Source: Callipepla californica brunnescens
Lineage: Eukaryota; Chordata; Aves; Galliformes; Odontophoridae
Direction: 5' to 3'
Assembly (NCBI GenBank): GCA_023055505.1
Contig: JALIRH010000001.1
Location: forward strand, 97,433,034-97,497,033
Length of the DNA: 64,000 nucleotides
Shown here: one piece after another, positions 1 to 10,500 of the stretch
Numbering within the stretch: position 1 is the stretch's first letter
Layout of the letters: every line of letters begins with the position of its first letter
The notes under the pieces: model-generated
What the model saw: the letters and a program-made list of their open reading frames with translations, nothing else
What the model was told of the DNA's origin: nothing
Database searches by the model: none
Made by a program: the position numbers and the translations under genes

Positions 1-396
1 GAAGATGCTGCATCAGCCACCCAGTGTGTTCCAAGATGAGCGGGAAAGCGTTTGATGGCCACATCTTGCTGGTCCAACAGCCAGGGATAGGACTGCAAGG
101 TTGGCAGAGTCTGTGGGTTGTAATCTGTATAAAAGGCGCCTATCCCTGACTCCATGTCCAAGATCTGGTTGTTTCCTTGAAGGCCCTGCGATGCTAAGCA
201 GGCTGCTTCCAGTCCGTGCTTGGCAGCATTGCCAATGTGGAGGGGCTTCGTTTGAGTAGCTGCGTTAGCCAGCGGGGCACCTGCATAGGAGGCAGCGATA
301 GCCAAGGTGTTCTTACATTCCATCTGGTTAAGAGCTAGCAGTTTTGCACAAGCTGCTGCACTGCCCATTGTACCAACCACCGTTGGGGGGTGAAAC
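1..396 (-). CDS. ACOD1: ACOD1 coding exon 5 (partial, runs off window)
   Basis: This is the fifth coding exon of cis-aconitate decarboxylase (ACOD1/IRG1, MmgE/PrpD fold), which decarboxylates cis-aconitate to itaconate in the mitochondria of activated macrophages. The reverse strand is open from 396 to 1. The acceptor AG lies at 397-398 behind a T-rich stretch. The exon opens by completing Arg157, then reads FHPPTVVGTMG, and later TQTKPLHIGNAAKHG, LLDQQDVAIKRFPAH and THWVADA. When residues are counted from the proposed exon 1, the catalytic residues known for the family fall on the mammalian numbers: His159, Lys207, Lys272 and His277. The exon covers residues 157 to about 288. The remaining C-terminal 40% lies beyond the left edge, so stop codon and 3' UTR are not visible. 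The family call is very secure. Confidence 0.96.
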
Positions 397-1162
397 CTGA
401 AAAAACAAAACCTCTCCATTACTATAGTTCTGAAAGTTACTCGGGTTCGCTATACGCACAAGCTTAAATTTCCCTTTATGGCTGTGGATTGGACTCTACA
501 TGCATTCAGATTCCACCCGTAGTCCTAAGGGAATAAATTGCTGCTTTTCTCCAGGAGCAAGTTAAACTGGAATGACACCAGTTTTAATAGAAGCCTCCCC
601 AGAAAGCAACTGAAAAGCCAGAACTGCTCATCATTCAAGGCATACAGAACACAATAATGGCAAAAGAGTTACAGTTTATACTTGACTGCAAATCATACAT
701 ACTGGAGGATGCATGTTTTGTTAAACCAATAGAAGGAAAACACACAAGATGGGAAGAAGGCATCTAGTCCATCCTGTGCTTCAAGAGTATTGCCCCTAAA
801 CACACCCTGCCTACTTTGGCTGTGCTCTGAACAGTTGACCCCACTGTGCTGTGATCAAGCAAGGGAGGTGTGGTTGACCTCGTCCTCCAGAGCTTGAGAC
901 CTGTGCTGTTCAATGTTACCCTTTAGCTTGTGATTTAGTTAATAGACAGATCACTGACACTTTCTTGTAAGCTGATAGATGCTCTCAAAAAGAAGTCTAT
1001 TCACCGAGCACTAAGGAGCCACGTAAATGTATTTATGTTTCACTTGGAGCTTTCCTAAATTGCTGTACAAAGAGCAGAAAATACAATTACCCGTGCCATT
1101 TGCATTTAATTAAATGTATTAACACTTCTACTCAACTTACTACTAGAACTATTTTTACATAC

Positions 1163-1368
1163 CTTTTGGGAATATTCCTGGCTTCACTGGAAAAGTGTAA
1201 CAACCTGCCTTGCACCTCAATCCCCACGTTGAAAGCTAAGAGCAGGTCAAGACCTGAGATTTTTTTCTTCCGAGGAAAGGCCTCAGAGAGAGCAATCACA
1301 GCAGGGAGCACGGCCCCGGATGGGTGCGTGGCTGGATGCCACGTGTCATCAAAATCCATCGAGTGCAC
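1163..1368 (-). CDS. ACOD1: ACOD1 coding exon 4
   Basis: This 206-bp exon encodes residues 89-156 plus two bases of codon 157. The acceptor AG is at 1369-1370 behind a T-rich tract, and the donor GTATGT starts at 1162. The translation begins VHSMDFDDTWHPATHPSGAV, the signature block of the MmgE/PrpD family. It contains Asp93, Thr97 and His103, which are active-site positions in ACOD1. It continues with LDLLLAFNVGIEVQGRLLHF and ends ARNIPK. The split Arg codon joins in frame to exon 5 (AG + G). Position 154 is Ile and position 152 is Arg. Confidence 0.96.
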
Positions 1369-2563
1369 CTAACAAAAAGAGAAGCCATGATTTGTCATCA
1401 GAATTAAAACTCTGACTGGGCAAGATTGGCTCAGACAAATGAAAATACTGTAGCTGGTGTAAAAAAAAGGTCGAGGAACTAGATTTTCCTTAAAATCCAA
1501 CAAAGCAAAACTTAAAAGGTCTTTCTTCTGAGTCTTGCTCCCACCATGAGTCAGCACGAAGTGTGAATGCAATATAAAGCTCATCTCAGTGAAGTGTAAT
1601 TGTAACTCCACTTGAGCCGGTCTAAGATCAGTTTGGCAATGATTGTTCTTTTCTACAATGGGCTTTTTGCTGCTTTAATTATATGGTGTAATAAAGGCAG
1701 CAGTTGTAGGTCCAATGGTGAGTTTTCACTTCCCTCAAAACAGTCTATAAACATGATGAAATGAATTCCCTTGCCCTGCAACTCATGCTGGTATTAGGGT
1801 TTACATCCTTAAAACTATAGCAGTTTAAGCCCAGGAAAGCTACAGTCCTAAAACTGGGAAGAGCTGCTTAGCCCTTGTGAGTATCTGGTGGGGCCTTCTC
1901 TTTCCCAAGCCCAGAGCCCAGCTGTAGGCATTCCCAGAAGTCTCAAGGAACTGTATTTTTAATGGCACCTCAAAATCTGAACCCTCACGTCTATTCACTC
2001 ACGTCTTCCTTTAGAGATGCACGAGCTGCAAAGGCATCAATGCTCCCCTGTGCTCAGATCTTGCCCAGTAATGCTGGGTATACACACTTCTGTCAAACAC
2101 CGGGTCGGGCTGCCAAGGAATTCCTTCTGATAGAAGGAAGAAAACACTGTTCCTGCCTTGAAGAAATCTGATGCCAGCTGTGAGTGTGTATGTATATGTG
2201 TATATATCTGGATCTGTGTTTGCCTGCAACTATACTCAGCCAGCTGGAGCAAAATCTGATGAAATCCATGAGAGCTAAAGCATCTCTTTGTTATGCAGCT
2301 GCTGTAGCCAGGCTGCAACAAGCTGTAGAGTTCTGACCTATAAAATCAGTCCCAAGTCTCAGTCTAAGGGATGCAGTTATTTATTATACCTCGAGTCTGG
2401 TCTAAATTAGAAAGAAAGTTGAAAGAACAGAGTAATGAAGTTTTGTAGGAGGCTTCAGGCACAAGAAAATAGTAAACTTAAGTTTTTAGGAGCGTTCTGT
2501 TATTTGGAGTGAAAGTGGAATCAATTAGTGTGATTTAAGAGCAAGTAAAAGATCATTCCTTAC

Positions 2564-2653
2564 CGCCACTCCATTCACAAAAGCTGCATAGAGAGGAGGC
2601 AGTCGGAAATCCAAGTGGCCCCAGATGGTGCTGGATACATCTGAGCTGTAGAT
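2564..2653 (-). CDS. ACOD1: ACOD1 coding exon 3
   Basis: This 90-bp, phase-0 exon encodes residues 59-88, starting IYSSDVSSTIWGHLDF and ending PLYAAFVNGVA. The acceptor (TTCCAG) precedes ATCTACAGC, and the donor GTAAGG starts at 2563. It joins in frame to VHSMDFDD in exon 4, giving the family sequence AAFVNGVAVHSMDFDDTWHP. It was too short to show as a long ORF and was found by reading the reverse strand between exons 2 and 4. Confidence 0.95.
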
Positions 2654-3579
2654 CTGGAACAAATTGACATCAATTCAAAATCCTAAACCCAACCAGAAAT
2701 GTGCGCTGAGATCAAATCCTACCCACTTGAGACCCAACTGTTTCCTTTCAGAGCAAAAATACAGTTATACTGGAAAGCATGAAAAGAATCTGTTTCCTAT
2801 TGACTCCCTTCAAGGGCCTTTTCCACCCAACAGACCATAGAGGCAGGCCAACACGATGGACCTAGCCCTAGGCTAGTACCCCCATCCCCTAAATGGCACC
2901 GTTCTTGTCCTTCTGATGTACAGACCTTTTAGCCAACAAACAGATCTTTATGATAAAAGGCCCTAGCTACCACAGACTGGGAACAGGGATATCTGTACAG
3001 GGAGCTTTATTGGCACAGAGTGTTGTGAGCCTGAATCCAGCTAGTGAGGCATCACCAATAAAACAGAGAGCTAAACTCTTCCAGACTGATGTGAGCCCAT
3101 GTTGGACAGGCTCTCCTTCAGGTCAAGTATTCCTTGAATTTAAGCAGAACAGGGCTGAAGGGGAAACACGACCAATGTACCTCTTTAGGCAGTCATGTTT
3201 CCTGGACTGGGAATAATCTGATATTAATTTTTCATCCACATAATCATCCTTCGTGCTGGAAAGTCCAGTGCTAAGCAATGTTGGCTGTGCTGATGCTAAT
3301 GGAATCTCACAGGTGAAAGAAAGGAAGGGATTCCTAATTAACTGTGTTCTGCTTGTGGCTGGCAGTCTTAGCACAGTCTGTCACACAGACCTTTATCCAC
3401 GCAGAGTTAGAAGGAACTCCAGCAATACAGTTTCCCTATCTCCAGTGGGAAGCATACTGTGTCTCTGTTTCCATCTCCAGAAGAATTTTACTACCATTTC
3501 AGACTTTCCTCTTACAGCCTTATATTCTCCACTGTTTTTCTTACAGGTAAGCCTTCGCATGTGCTAAGAATACTCTTAC

Positions 3580-3741
3580 CTTGCTGTACTGTTTGACTTT
3601 CTGGCAGACCTCGGTGCTGGTACCCAGAAGTCCTACTCCAAGGGTATCCAGAATCATTCGCTTGCTTCTCTGAATGACGAGATCTGTCAGGTGGGTTGTG
3701 TTCAAACCGTGAATCACACTGGCAAAGTTTCCTGTAATAGT
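3580..3741 (-). CDS. ACOD1: ACOD1 coding exon 2
   Basis: This 162-bp, phase-0 exon encodes residues 5-58. It starts TITGNFASVIHGLNTTHLTD, continues with VIQRSKRMILDTLGVG (the conserved MmgE/PrpD N-terminal helix block) and ends VKQYSK. The acceptor CTCTCAG lies at 3742 and just to its right, and the donor GTAAGAG starts at 3579. Both junctions are in frame with the flanking exons. Confidence 0.95.
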
Positions 3742-4335
3742 CTGAGAGAGGAAAAAAATATATTAGATGTTCTACTCTGTTTTTTCTTTCAGTCTGGGGT
3801 TAGCTGGCCATTTTTATCATCGTGTCCCTGCTTTACACGAATGCATCAGCAAAATCAGAATTCTTCCCTTTTTTATTCCCAGAAATGCTATGTTGTCATT
3901 CATGTCTTGGTTTCACTTTCTTTGGTGTCTATATCTGTTCTCTATTTCTTCTGCTTCCTCCATAAGTGCTTGAGGCTTGTACTGCAGGTGATGTAACTTT
4001 GCTAGATGTGTATATATCTGTGTGCCTATACACACAAGCACACACATAGGTGCATATACATACAAAGAAAGCCACCTGGCTTTCCATAGCACGTTTTCGT
4101 TGCAACCAAAATCAGCGTGAATGTGGCAGTTCAGGCCACTGCAGCCACTAGGACTCAAGGCAGTGCGATTTAACTTCCCTGAGAAGCAGAACCCCTACCC
4201 CAGGTATTGCTGAGCTTGGGGTTCAGTGGGAGATGGGAATTGTCAGTGCTGTCTTGCCCTGCCTGCTTCCACTGAACTCCAGCTCAGCTACAGTTGCAGC
4301 TTTTCTCCAAAGCAACATCACAGGGACAGAATTAA

Positions 4336-4860
4336 AGAATCATTTGAGTTGGAAGGGACCCTTAAAGGTCATCCGGTCCAACTTCCTTGCAATGAAAGGG
4401 ACACCTACAGTTACATCAGGTTGTTCAGAGCCTTGTCCAACCTGATCTTGAATGTCTCCAGGGATGAGGCATCCTTCACCTCCGTGGGCAACCTGTTCCA
4501 GTGCCTCACCAGATTTACTGTAAAACATTTCTTCCTTATATCTAGTATAAATCTTTCCCTCTTTCAGTTTGAAACCATTTCCCCTTATCCTATCACAACA
4601 GACCCTGCTATAGAGTCTGTCCCCTTCCTTCTTACACCCCCCTTTAGATACTGAAAGGCTGACATCAGGTGTCCCCAGAACCTTCTCATCTCCAGGCTGA
4701 ACAGCTCCAGCTCTCTCAGCCTGTCCTTGTAGGAGAGGTGTTCCAACCTGTGGATCATTTTTGTAGCCCTCCTCTGGACACCCTCCAACAGGTCCATGTC
4801 CCTCCTGTGCTTAGGACCGCACATCTGGAACTGAGTACTCCACATCTGGAGATCTTGCCT
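4336..4860 (-). mobile_element. CR1 LINE fragment (minus)
   Basis: This is the reverse complement of a CR1 3' end. It starts with AGAATCATTTGAGTTGGAAG and continues through the blocks matching GGTCATC...GTCCAAC, TTGTCCAACCTGATCTTGAA and GAGGTGTTCCAACC. The minus strand encodes the end of the CR1 reverse transcriptase (VQRRATKMI..L, YKDRLRELELFSLE). It is 5'-truncated and lies inside ACOD1 intron 1. Confidence 0.9.
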
Positions 4861-5244
4861 CTCACCTCTCTGAAAAGCAGTGACTTGTTCCTGCTTCTTG
4901 ATGATCTGACAATTGTGTTTCTAATTTCCCTTTCTTAATGAGCACTGACCCATTATGGAGTCTCAGGCTGCTTCTTTTTGACTGGAGCTGTTAGCGGCTG
5001 TAATATCTCTATTAGAAACTTTATTTATTTGGAAATTGTCTCTTTCCATTTGGTAAATCCTTCCTCTGCTTCCTGCACGTATCCACACACTGTGATAATA
5101 CCCTTCTCAGCCTTCATTTTACTAAGCCCAGTAAGCCAAACTGTTATTCCCTCTCCTTTGTAATACAGGCTCACCCCTACTACGCTAGCAGCTTTTCATC
5201 CTGTCCTTCCAACTGAATTTCTCTCTTCTGGAAACGGTGGCAGT

Positions 5245-5554
5245 CTTTTAGTACCTGAAGGAAGGGACCACTCTTTAGCAAGGTCCACTGCAACAGGACA
5301 AGGGGAAATGATTTCAAATCAAAAGAGGGAAAGATTTATACTAGATATAAGGAAAACGTTCTTTACAATAAGGGTAGTGAAGCACTGGAACAGGTTGCCC
5401 AGAGAGGTGGTGAATGTCCCGTGCCTGGAGACATTCAAGGTCAGGCTGGATGGAGCTCTGAGCAACCTGATGTAGCTGTAGGCTGCTGTTCATTTCAGGG
5501 GAGTTGGACTGGGTGACCTTTAAGGTCCCTTCCAACTCAAATGACTGTGATTAT
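5245..5554 (+). mobile_element. CR1 LINE fragment (plus)
   Basis: Sense-oriented CR1 3' end: GTACCTGAAGGAAGGG, then AGGTTGCCCAGAGAGGTGG, then CCCTTCCAACTCAAATGACT. It lies in ACOD1 intron 1, inverted relative to the fragment at 4336-4860. Confidence 0.88.
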
Positions 5555-5730
5555 TTCAGATGGGTTCTCAGTGAGCTCTGCACAAAAGCGTTAGACCACC
5601 TGAAGGAGCACAGAACAAAGCAGGTGAACCACGTATCCCACAGCATGATGCACAGCCACTGGGACATGGACAGGTGAGGATGCAAATTCTTAAAAAGTTC
5701 ATCTTAGAGCACAAAGAAACGAGACAGTAC

Positions 5731-5742
5731 CTTTGCCCACAT
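5731..5742 (-). CDS. ACOD1: ACOD1 coding exon 1 (start codon, four residues MWAK)
   Basis: The proposed initiating exon has only four codons, ATG TGG GCA AAG, followed by the donor GTACTG at 5730-5725. The ATG has A at -3. Three lines support it. The human protein also starts with four residues (MMLK) before the segment matching exon 2. Joining here places every catalytic residue at its mammalian number (Asp93, His103, His159, Lys207, His277). A TATA box lies about 80 bp upstream, with no other ATG between the inferred transcription start and this one. A 12-bp exon cannot be proven by coding content alone, so transcript data would settle it. Confidence 0.7.
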
Positions 5743-5798
5743 CCTGGAAGGATGCTGTGTGGTCCCAGGGAGAAGCAGAGAATGAATGGCAGTCAGGG
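5743..5798 (-). other. ACOD1: ACOD1 probable 5' UTR
   Basis: This is the stretch between the proposed ATG and a transcription start placed about 25-30 bp downstream of the TATA box. It contains no upstream ATG on the minus strand. The right boundary is inferred from TATA spacing only. Confidence 0.45.
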
Positions 5799-5823
5799 AG
5801 CAAGGAAAATCACTCCTTCACTA

Positions 5824-5831
5824 CTTATATA
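5824..5831 (-). promoter_or_regulatory. ACOD1: ACOD1 TATA box (TATATAAG)
   Basis: On the minus strand the sequence reads TATATAAG, about 80 bp upstream of the proposed start codon. A TATA promoter fits ACOD1, which is known to be sharply induced by LPS and interferon. A G/C-rich box lies 10 bp further upstream. Confidence 0.6.
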
Positions 5832-5840
5832 TGTGTGTTT

Positions 5841-5859
5841 GGGGTGGGGGTGGGGGGGG
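5841..5859 (-). promoter_or_regulatory. ACOD1: C-rich CACCC-type box / G-quadruplex motif beside ACOD1 TATA
   Basis: The plus strand is GGGGTGGGGGTGGGGGGGG, giving enough G runs for a four-tract quadruplex. The ACOD1 sense strand is the C-rich complement, which resembles overlapping CACCC/GC boxes bound by SP/KLF factors. It lies immediately upstream of the TATA box. The function is inferred. Confidence 0.45.
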
Positions 5860-5890
5860 CAAGACTAAGCCTTGTTCATCTTGTCCCACC

Positions 5891-5943
5891 CATTTCCTCA
5901 TCTGTCTGGAAATGTTCCTTTTTCTTCATTTTCAACTTTTCTC
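5891..5943 (-). promoter_or_regulatory. ACOD1: PU.1-like and IRF/ISRE-like motifs upstream of ACOD1
   Basis: On the minus strand, 5943-5924 reads GAGAAAAGTTGAAAATGAAG, with GAAA repeats including GAAAATGAAG, one base off the GAAANNGAAA interferon-response consensus. At 5900-5891 it reads TGAGGAAATG, which contains the PU-box core GAGGAA. Both lie 60-120 bp upstream of the TATA box. Myeloid and IRF control is established for mammalian ACOD1; binding here is an inference. Confidence 0.35.
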
Positions 5944-6887
5944 TGACTAACTGCTACAAACTGCTGGCACACGTGCTATAGGACTTTACTAGCCACATTC
6001 ACATCATGTATAAACTGATATATCAATATATTACCATATATTGATTCAAGAACCTTAGATTTGGGAGGATGGAGATAAGAGGAAAAAGCAATAGAAGCTG
6101 GGGCACCTCCTGGATTAGGGAGCAAAGTAGCTCCCTAATTATTAGGATTAGTTGTTCCTCAGCCAGCCCCAGCTGAGACATCTGCCTGTTTTGCCTGTGC
6201 CTGACTCTGGATGTCATCTTCAGGTGTCTTACTTGAGGCTGAAAATTGCAGTGGATGACAAAGTGCCTGAAGTGATAGAAACAGCATTGTGTCTGTTCAC
6301 GGATCTAGCCAAAGAGCCAGGGGCACAAGGCTCCCAAAACCCAGCCCCACAGACATTACTGGTTTAATGTGCATCATGTGTGGACTCCATTTAAAACTGT
6401 GGTCCTATCCTTCTTGTAAATGTGAGCAGCTGTTGGCCTGACTACTAAACCTCTTCCCCCACACATACTTCTCTGTGAGTATACCACAGTATCCTCACTC
6501 ACAAATGCATAGCCTGTGTCTACATAGTACATCCCAGCAGCTTTTCCTAGTTCCTGGTTGAGATGTGCACTTTGGCTAAATCCTGACCCTATGAGGAAAC
6601 AGAACCTGAGGGTACCTCAGTGTTTTTTCCCTGTTCCTTCATTTCCACACTAAGGGAAACCTCAGAGGTAGTGTGGGTATGCTGAAAAATTATCTTTGGC
6701 GTTAACATTGGAGCATAAAAATCTACTGAGCTAATGCGATTGCTTATATTGACAAGGTTGGAAACAGTTAGAAAGGTTAACAGGAATTAATGCTATAAGA
6801 CTAGGAAGGAAAGATTTTCTTACTTCTCTCTTTTGGTTTCCCAGTTCACTCCTCCTTCCTGGAAACCAGAGAGAGATACCAAAATTG
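5944..6887. other. Intergenic, nothing recognised
   Basis: Upstream flank of ACOD1. It is of mixed composition, with an AT-rich patch at about 6010-6060. The short ORFs show no family resemblance. Distal ACOD1 control elements could lie here, but none can be called. Confidence 0.5.
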
Positions 6888-7062
6888 CAGAGCCACAGAA
6901 GCACTTGGCAGGGACCCCTGGAGGCCACCTGCTCTAACACCCTCCTCAGGACCAACCAGAGCAGGGTGCCCAGGGCTATGGCCAGTAGGGTTTTGAAGAT
7001 CTCCAAGGATGGAGGCTCCGTAACCAATCTGGGCACCCCACTACAGTGTTCGACCACCATAC
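6888..7062 (-). mobile_element. CR1-like fragment (minus)
   Basis: Diverged reverse-complement CR1 tail. Recognisable blocks are GGCAGGGACCCCTGGAGGCC, AGGACCAACCAGAGCAG, GATCTCCAAGGATGGAGGC and GGGCACCCCACTACAGTGTT. It ends before the interior part, so only the last 170 bp or so remains. Confidence 0.7.
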
Positions 7063-7486
7063 AATAACATATTAAATAAAAGATATTAGAATCCTCAAGT
7101 CCATCCTCTTTCAGTCATCTTTTTCCTTTACTTTTGAGATATCATTTATATTCCCATTCTGTTTCTAATTTTCCTTCTCCTGCTTTGAGAAAGAGTGAGA
7201 CTGAAGTGAATTTTGAGCATCTCCTTGGCCCACTGATGCTACTAATTGTATTTGGGAGTTTTCCTAACAATATGGGACCTTTTGCACTTCCCCTGACAAC
7301 TCCAGCAGAGGGAACTGTGAATACAGCTGCTATGTAACTCCTGAGTGCACTAATTAATTACTCTAATGACTAAAGCCCACAATCAGAGTGGAGCATAAAA
7401 GGCTCATAACCCTTTCAGTCTCTGGAAGGATAATGCAACATCAGCCTGTAGGTTGCCATTAACTTGCTGTACCTCAGAGTAAGGCA

Positions 7487-7570
7487 GAGAATCACCAAGG
7501 TTGGAAAAGACCTACAAGCTCATCCAGCCCAACCATCATAGAAACACAGAATCACCAAGGTTGGAACAGC
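7487..7570 (-). mobile_element. Duplicated CR1 3' tail (minus)
   Basis: The CR1 3'-end string AGAATCACCAAGGTTGGAA occurs twice, at about 7488 and 7548, 60 bp apart. Between the copies is CTCATCCAGCCCAACCATCA, also CR1. This indicates either two very short insertions or a local duplication. Confidence 0.7.
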
Positions 7571-10500
7571 TTCCAACTCCCAGTATTTTATTGCCCCCAA
7601 CACTTAGAAACACTTTTTATGGGAAAGAAGTGCAGAGGCCCAGCTGGATTTTGTCCTGTGCCAAGGCACAATGGTGAATTCATGGGAGCCAGAACTTGTG
7701 ATGTGCATTGCAGTGCAATTTGTTGTCACACGCTGCTGGCTGATCTAGATACACGGCCACTTCTTTCCCTGCAGGAAGAGTTGTCCAATACATTGCAATA
7801 GTATTTTTTAGGGACTGAACTGAGGTATTATAAGAAAGTGACTGGGTGTTTTTTTGTTGTTGTTAGCCTTTATTTTTTTTTATTTTTTACTTTTCTTAAG
7901 AAGAAATGAAGATGTGAACTCACAGAATTAAATTGCTTGGGAGGCTGATTTTCAAAATGGGACCTTTCAGTCGGAAGTAGTAGACCTCTAAGTCAGTAGC
8001 CTTGAAGGGAAAGGAAAGCAAGGGGGAAAAGGCATCTATACAAAGTCCTGCACCTCCATAGGAGAATTTGCAGGGGGTCTAAAGGGAATTAGGTTGAAAA
8101 TGACTGACTGAGAGCTTGGCACAGACTGTCTGCTCCCAACAAAGGCAGTGTGCTGCTTGCCTCTTCCTTGACACAGTGCTCACGGTTCAGCAGTTTGGGC
8201 ACAAAAATCGCTGACTAGCAAGCACGGTGGAAAAACAAAATGTGTTCATCAAAATGCCATTTGTAACACTGTCCACAGGTACAGTAATGAGCTGTGTTGA
8301 TTACAGAAATCAGCTTTAGAAAACTGGTGCCCCACAGGCACATTATCTCCTGCTGACATCACATTTTTAACCTTTTTTTTCCCCTTCCTTTTACCTCCAG
8401 TTATTTTAGGCTAAACTCTGCCCACACCTGCAAGCACTACACTTGCTAATGAAAGCAGGATCTGGCCTTGGTGATATGTTCCTTTTGTCCTAAAGAAATA
8501 CATAAAGAAAATGACTTTACACACAGGCCAGGCTTCCTGTCAGCCTATTTTAAGATGTGTCCTGTCAGCCTATTTTAAGATGTGACTTCATTCATGAGCT
8601 GCACTAACACTGAAAATGGGTGCCAGTGTTCACAGAGTGTTCTTAACGACCTGCAGGCACCTTGTAATTGCAGGACCTGGGCCAGAATAGTGTCCCCTCT
8701 ATAGAGATAGGATAAGTACAGCAAAGAAGTGAGAATTTTCTTAGAGGCAGAATCTCAGCTGGTATAGATGGCGCCATTTAGAACCTGCTAACAGCTGTAC
8801 AGCTGTAACTTTTAGGATCCCATAATTCTGCCCCTCTATCATTATGTGGTCGTTGCCTCCTTTTGCCCAGCCCATTTCCTGCACTCAGTGCAGCACTCAG
8901 GGCTTCAGAGAGCCTGCCAGCACAGCAACAATGCACAGCACAAGCACCGGGCAGCGATTGCACCAGAAAACACATCATTCTGGAAACTTCCAGCCTATAG
9001 CAGTTCTCTTATTCACATGCTTGCGCAACTAGTGACAATCGCAATTAAATCTGGAGCAAGTTACAACATCCTCGTTTCTATTTTTTTGTTGTTTTTTTTT
9101 TTTTTCCAATCTCACCACAGCAAATGTTGGAAGTTCCAAGCTTTATTCTGGTAAAGGTTTCTACAAGTCAGTGCACTAGGTCTACAATGCACTGTTCTTC
9201 TCTCCTTCCTTAAATCAGTGGTGTTACTTCTAAAGGCGAGTCCACACAACCCATCTAAGCCTGTATATGTTGACTTGCTTGCATGCATTTTTGGACAGCA
9301 GTTCCATTCCACATAGGTTCTTGTTCGAGACAGATCCATCACGAACAGGGCTCAAATCGCTAAGAAGCAAAAGCCTATTTGAAGATACAGAATGCATCAA
9401 ACTATTAGGCAAGACTGTTTGACACTGCGGAGTAGCACGAGGGGACCTAAACTATAATAACTGAGAAGACATTGCACATGCATGAAATTTCCGTTGACCC
9501 TCTGTAGATTTGATGTCATACAATCACAGAATCGCAGAAGCAGCTCAGCAGAAAGAGGTGTACGGGAGGGTGATGTCCCCAGGCCCATGTGAACCCTGCT
9601 GCTAAACTCTGGTACACCTCTGCTGGCTGACGTACCACCATTTCTTGCCAGGTTCCCACAGCCAGGCTTCCACAGCTTTTTCTCATCCCACTGTAGCTTC
9701 CCACCCCATTTCCAAAAGAGAAGAGGCTACCACAGCTAGCAGCTGTTTCCATATGGCATGGTCTCCAAGTCTGAGTAACAGCACTGGGTGTAGATTCCAT
9801 ACGCTTTTGCTGTGTGAGCACACTTAGCAACTACTTTTCTTTGCTGAGGAATGTGGCAGCCTAGGGCAGTCTGTATCACACACTGCTCCCTAAATCAAAG
9901 AACAATCAATGATGTCTGTAGTGAGTGGCAAAAACACAACCAGCTATCATTACAGGACTTGGGTAATTTAGGGAGGTGATACAACCTGACTGACATAAAT
10001 GCAGGGTTTGATTAGAAGAAACCAAATTAGTGTGAACACATGGAGGGGTGTGGCAGATTCTATCAAAAATTCTGCTAGTGTAAACAAGGCTTTAATCACT
10101 GTGCTAAACTGCTGCATCCTACCTAGAAAGGAGCCCAGCAAAAAGGCCTTCCTGATCATTTCAAGCCTGTGGTGGCAGTCCAGGGGAGGCATTAATTATG
10201 AGATGTAAGACCTTCTCTGCATTTAAGTTATTGTTCAGGGCCCTATTTTGAACTCCCTAGGAAAGTGTCCCAGATACCATAAAAAAACTTTTGTCTGCAT
10301 AAGAAAGGCTAAAATAACACCTGAAATATACACAGCAAAAACAGAGTGAATGATAAACCACTCTTGATGCAGACAGAAGTTGGCTTTGGGTGAGAAATCC
10401 ACCTAATCTCATGGCAGTCAATCATGTATCTGTGTGTGTTGCTGATGTGTTGCTCATCTTGCAGGGCTATCATATGTCTTTTTTTTTTTTTCTTCTTTTT

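Larger units (their letters stand above)
397..3579 (-). other. ACOD1: ACOD1 introns 2-4
   Basis: The introns are 3579-2654 (926 bp), 2563-1369 (1,195 bp) and 1162-397 (766 bp), all with GT/AG ends. They contain no recognisable gene. A short TG/TA-rich microsatellite lies at about 2178-2215. Small ORFs here, on either strand, are intronic noise. Confidence 0.85.
3742..5730 (-). other. ACOD1: ACOD1 intron 1
   Basis: About 2 kb lies between the four-codon first exon and exon 2. It holds two CR1 fragments in opposite orientation (about 4336-4860 minus and 5245-5554 plus). It also holds a TG/CA-rich stretch at about 3998-4060 in which a TG-rich half is followed by a CA-rich half. No further exon was seen. 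Confidence 0.6.

Noticed and set aside
4226..4654. 142-codon plus-strand ORF in ACOD1 intron 1
   Set aside because: Reads antisense through a CR1 fragment.
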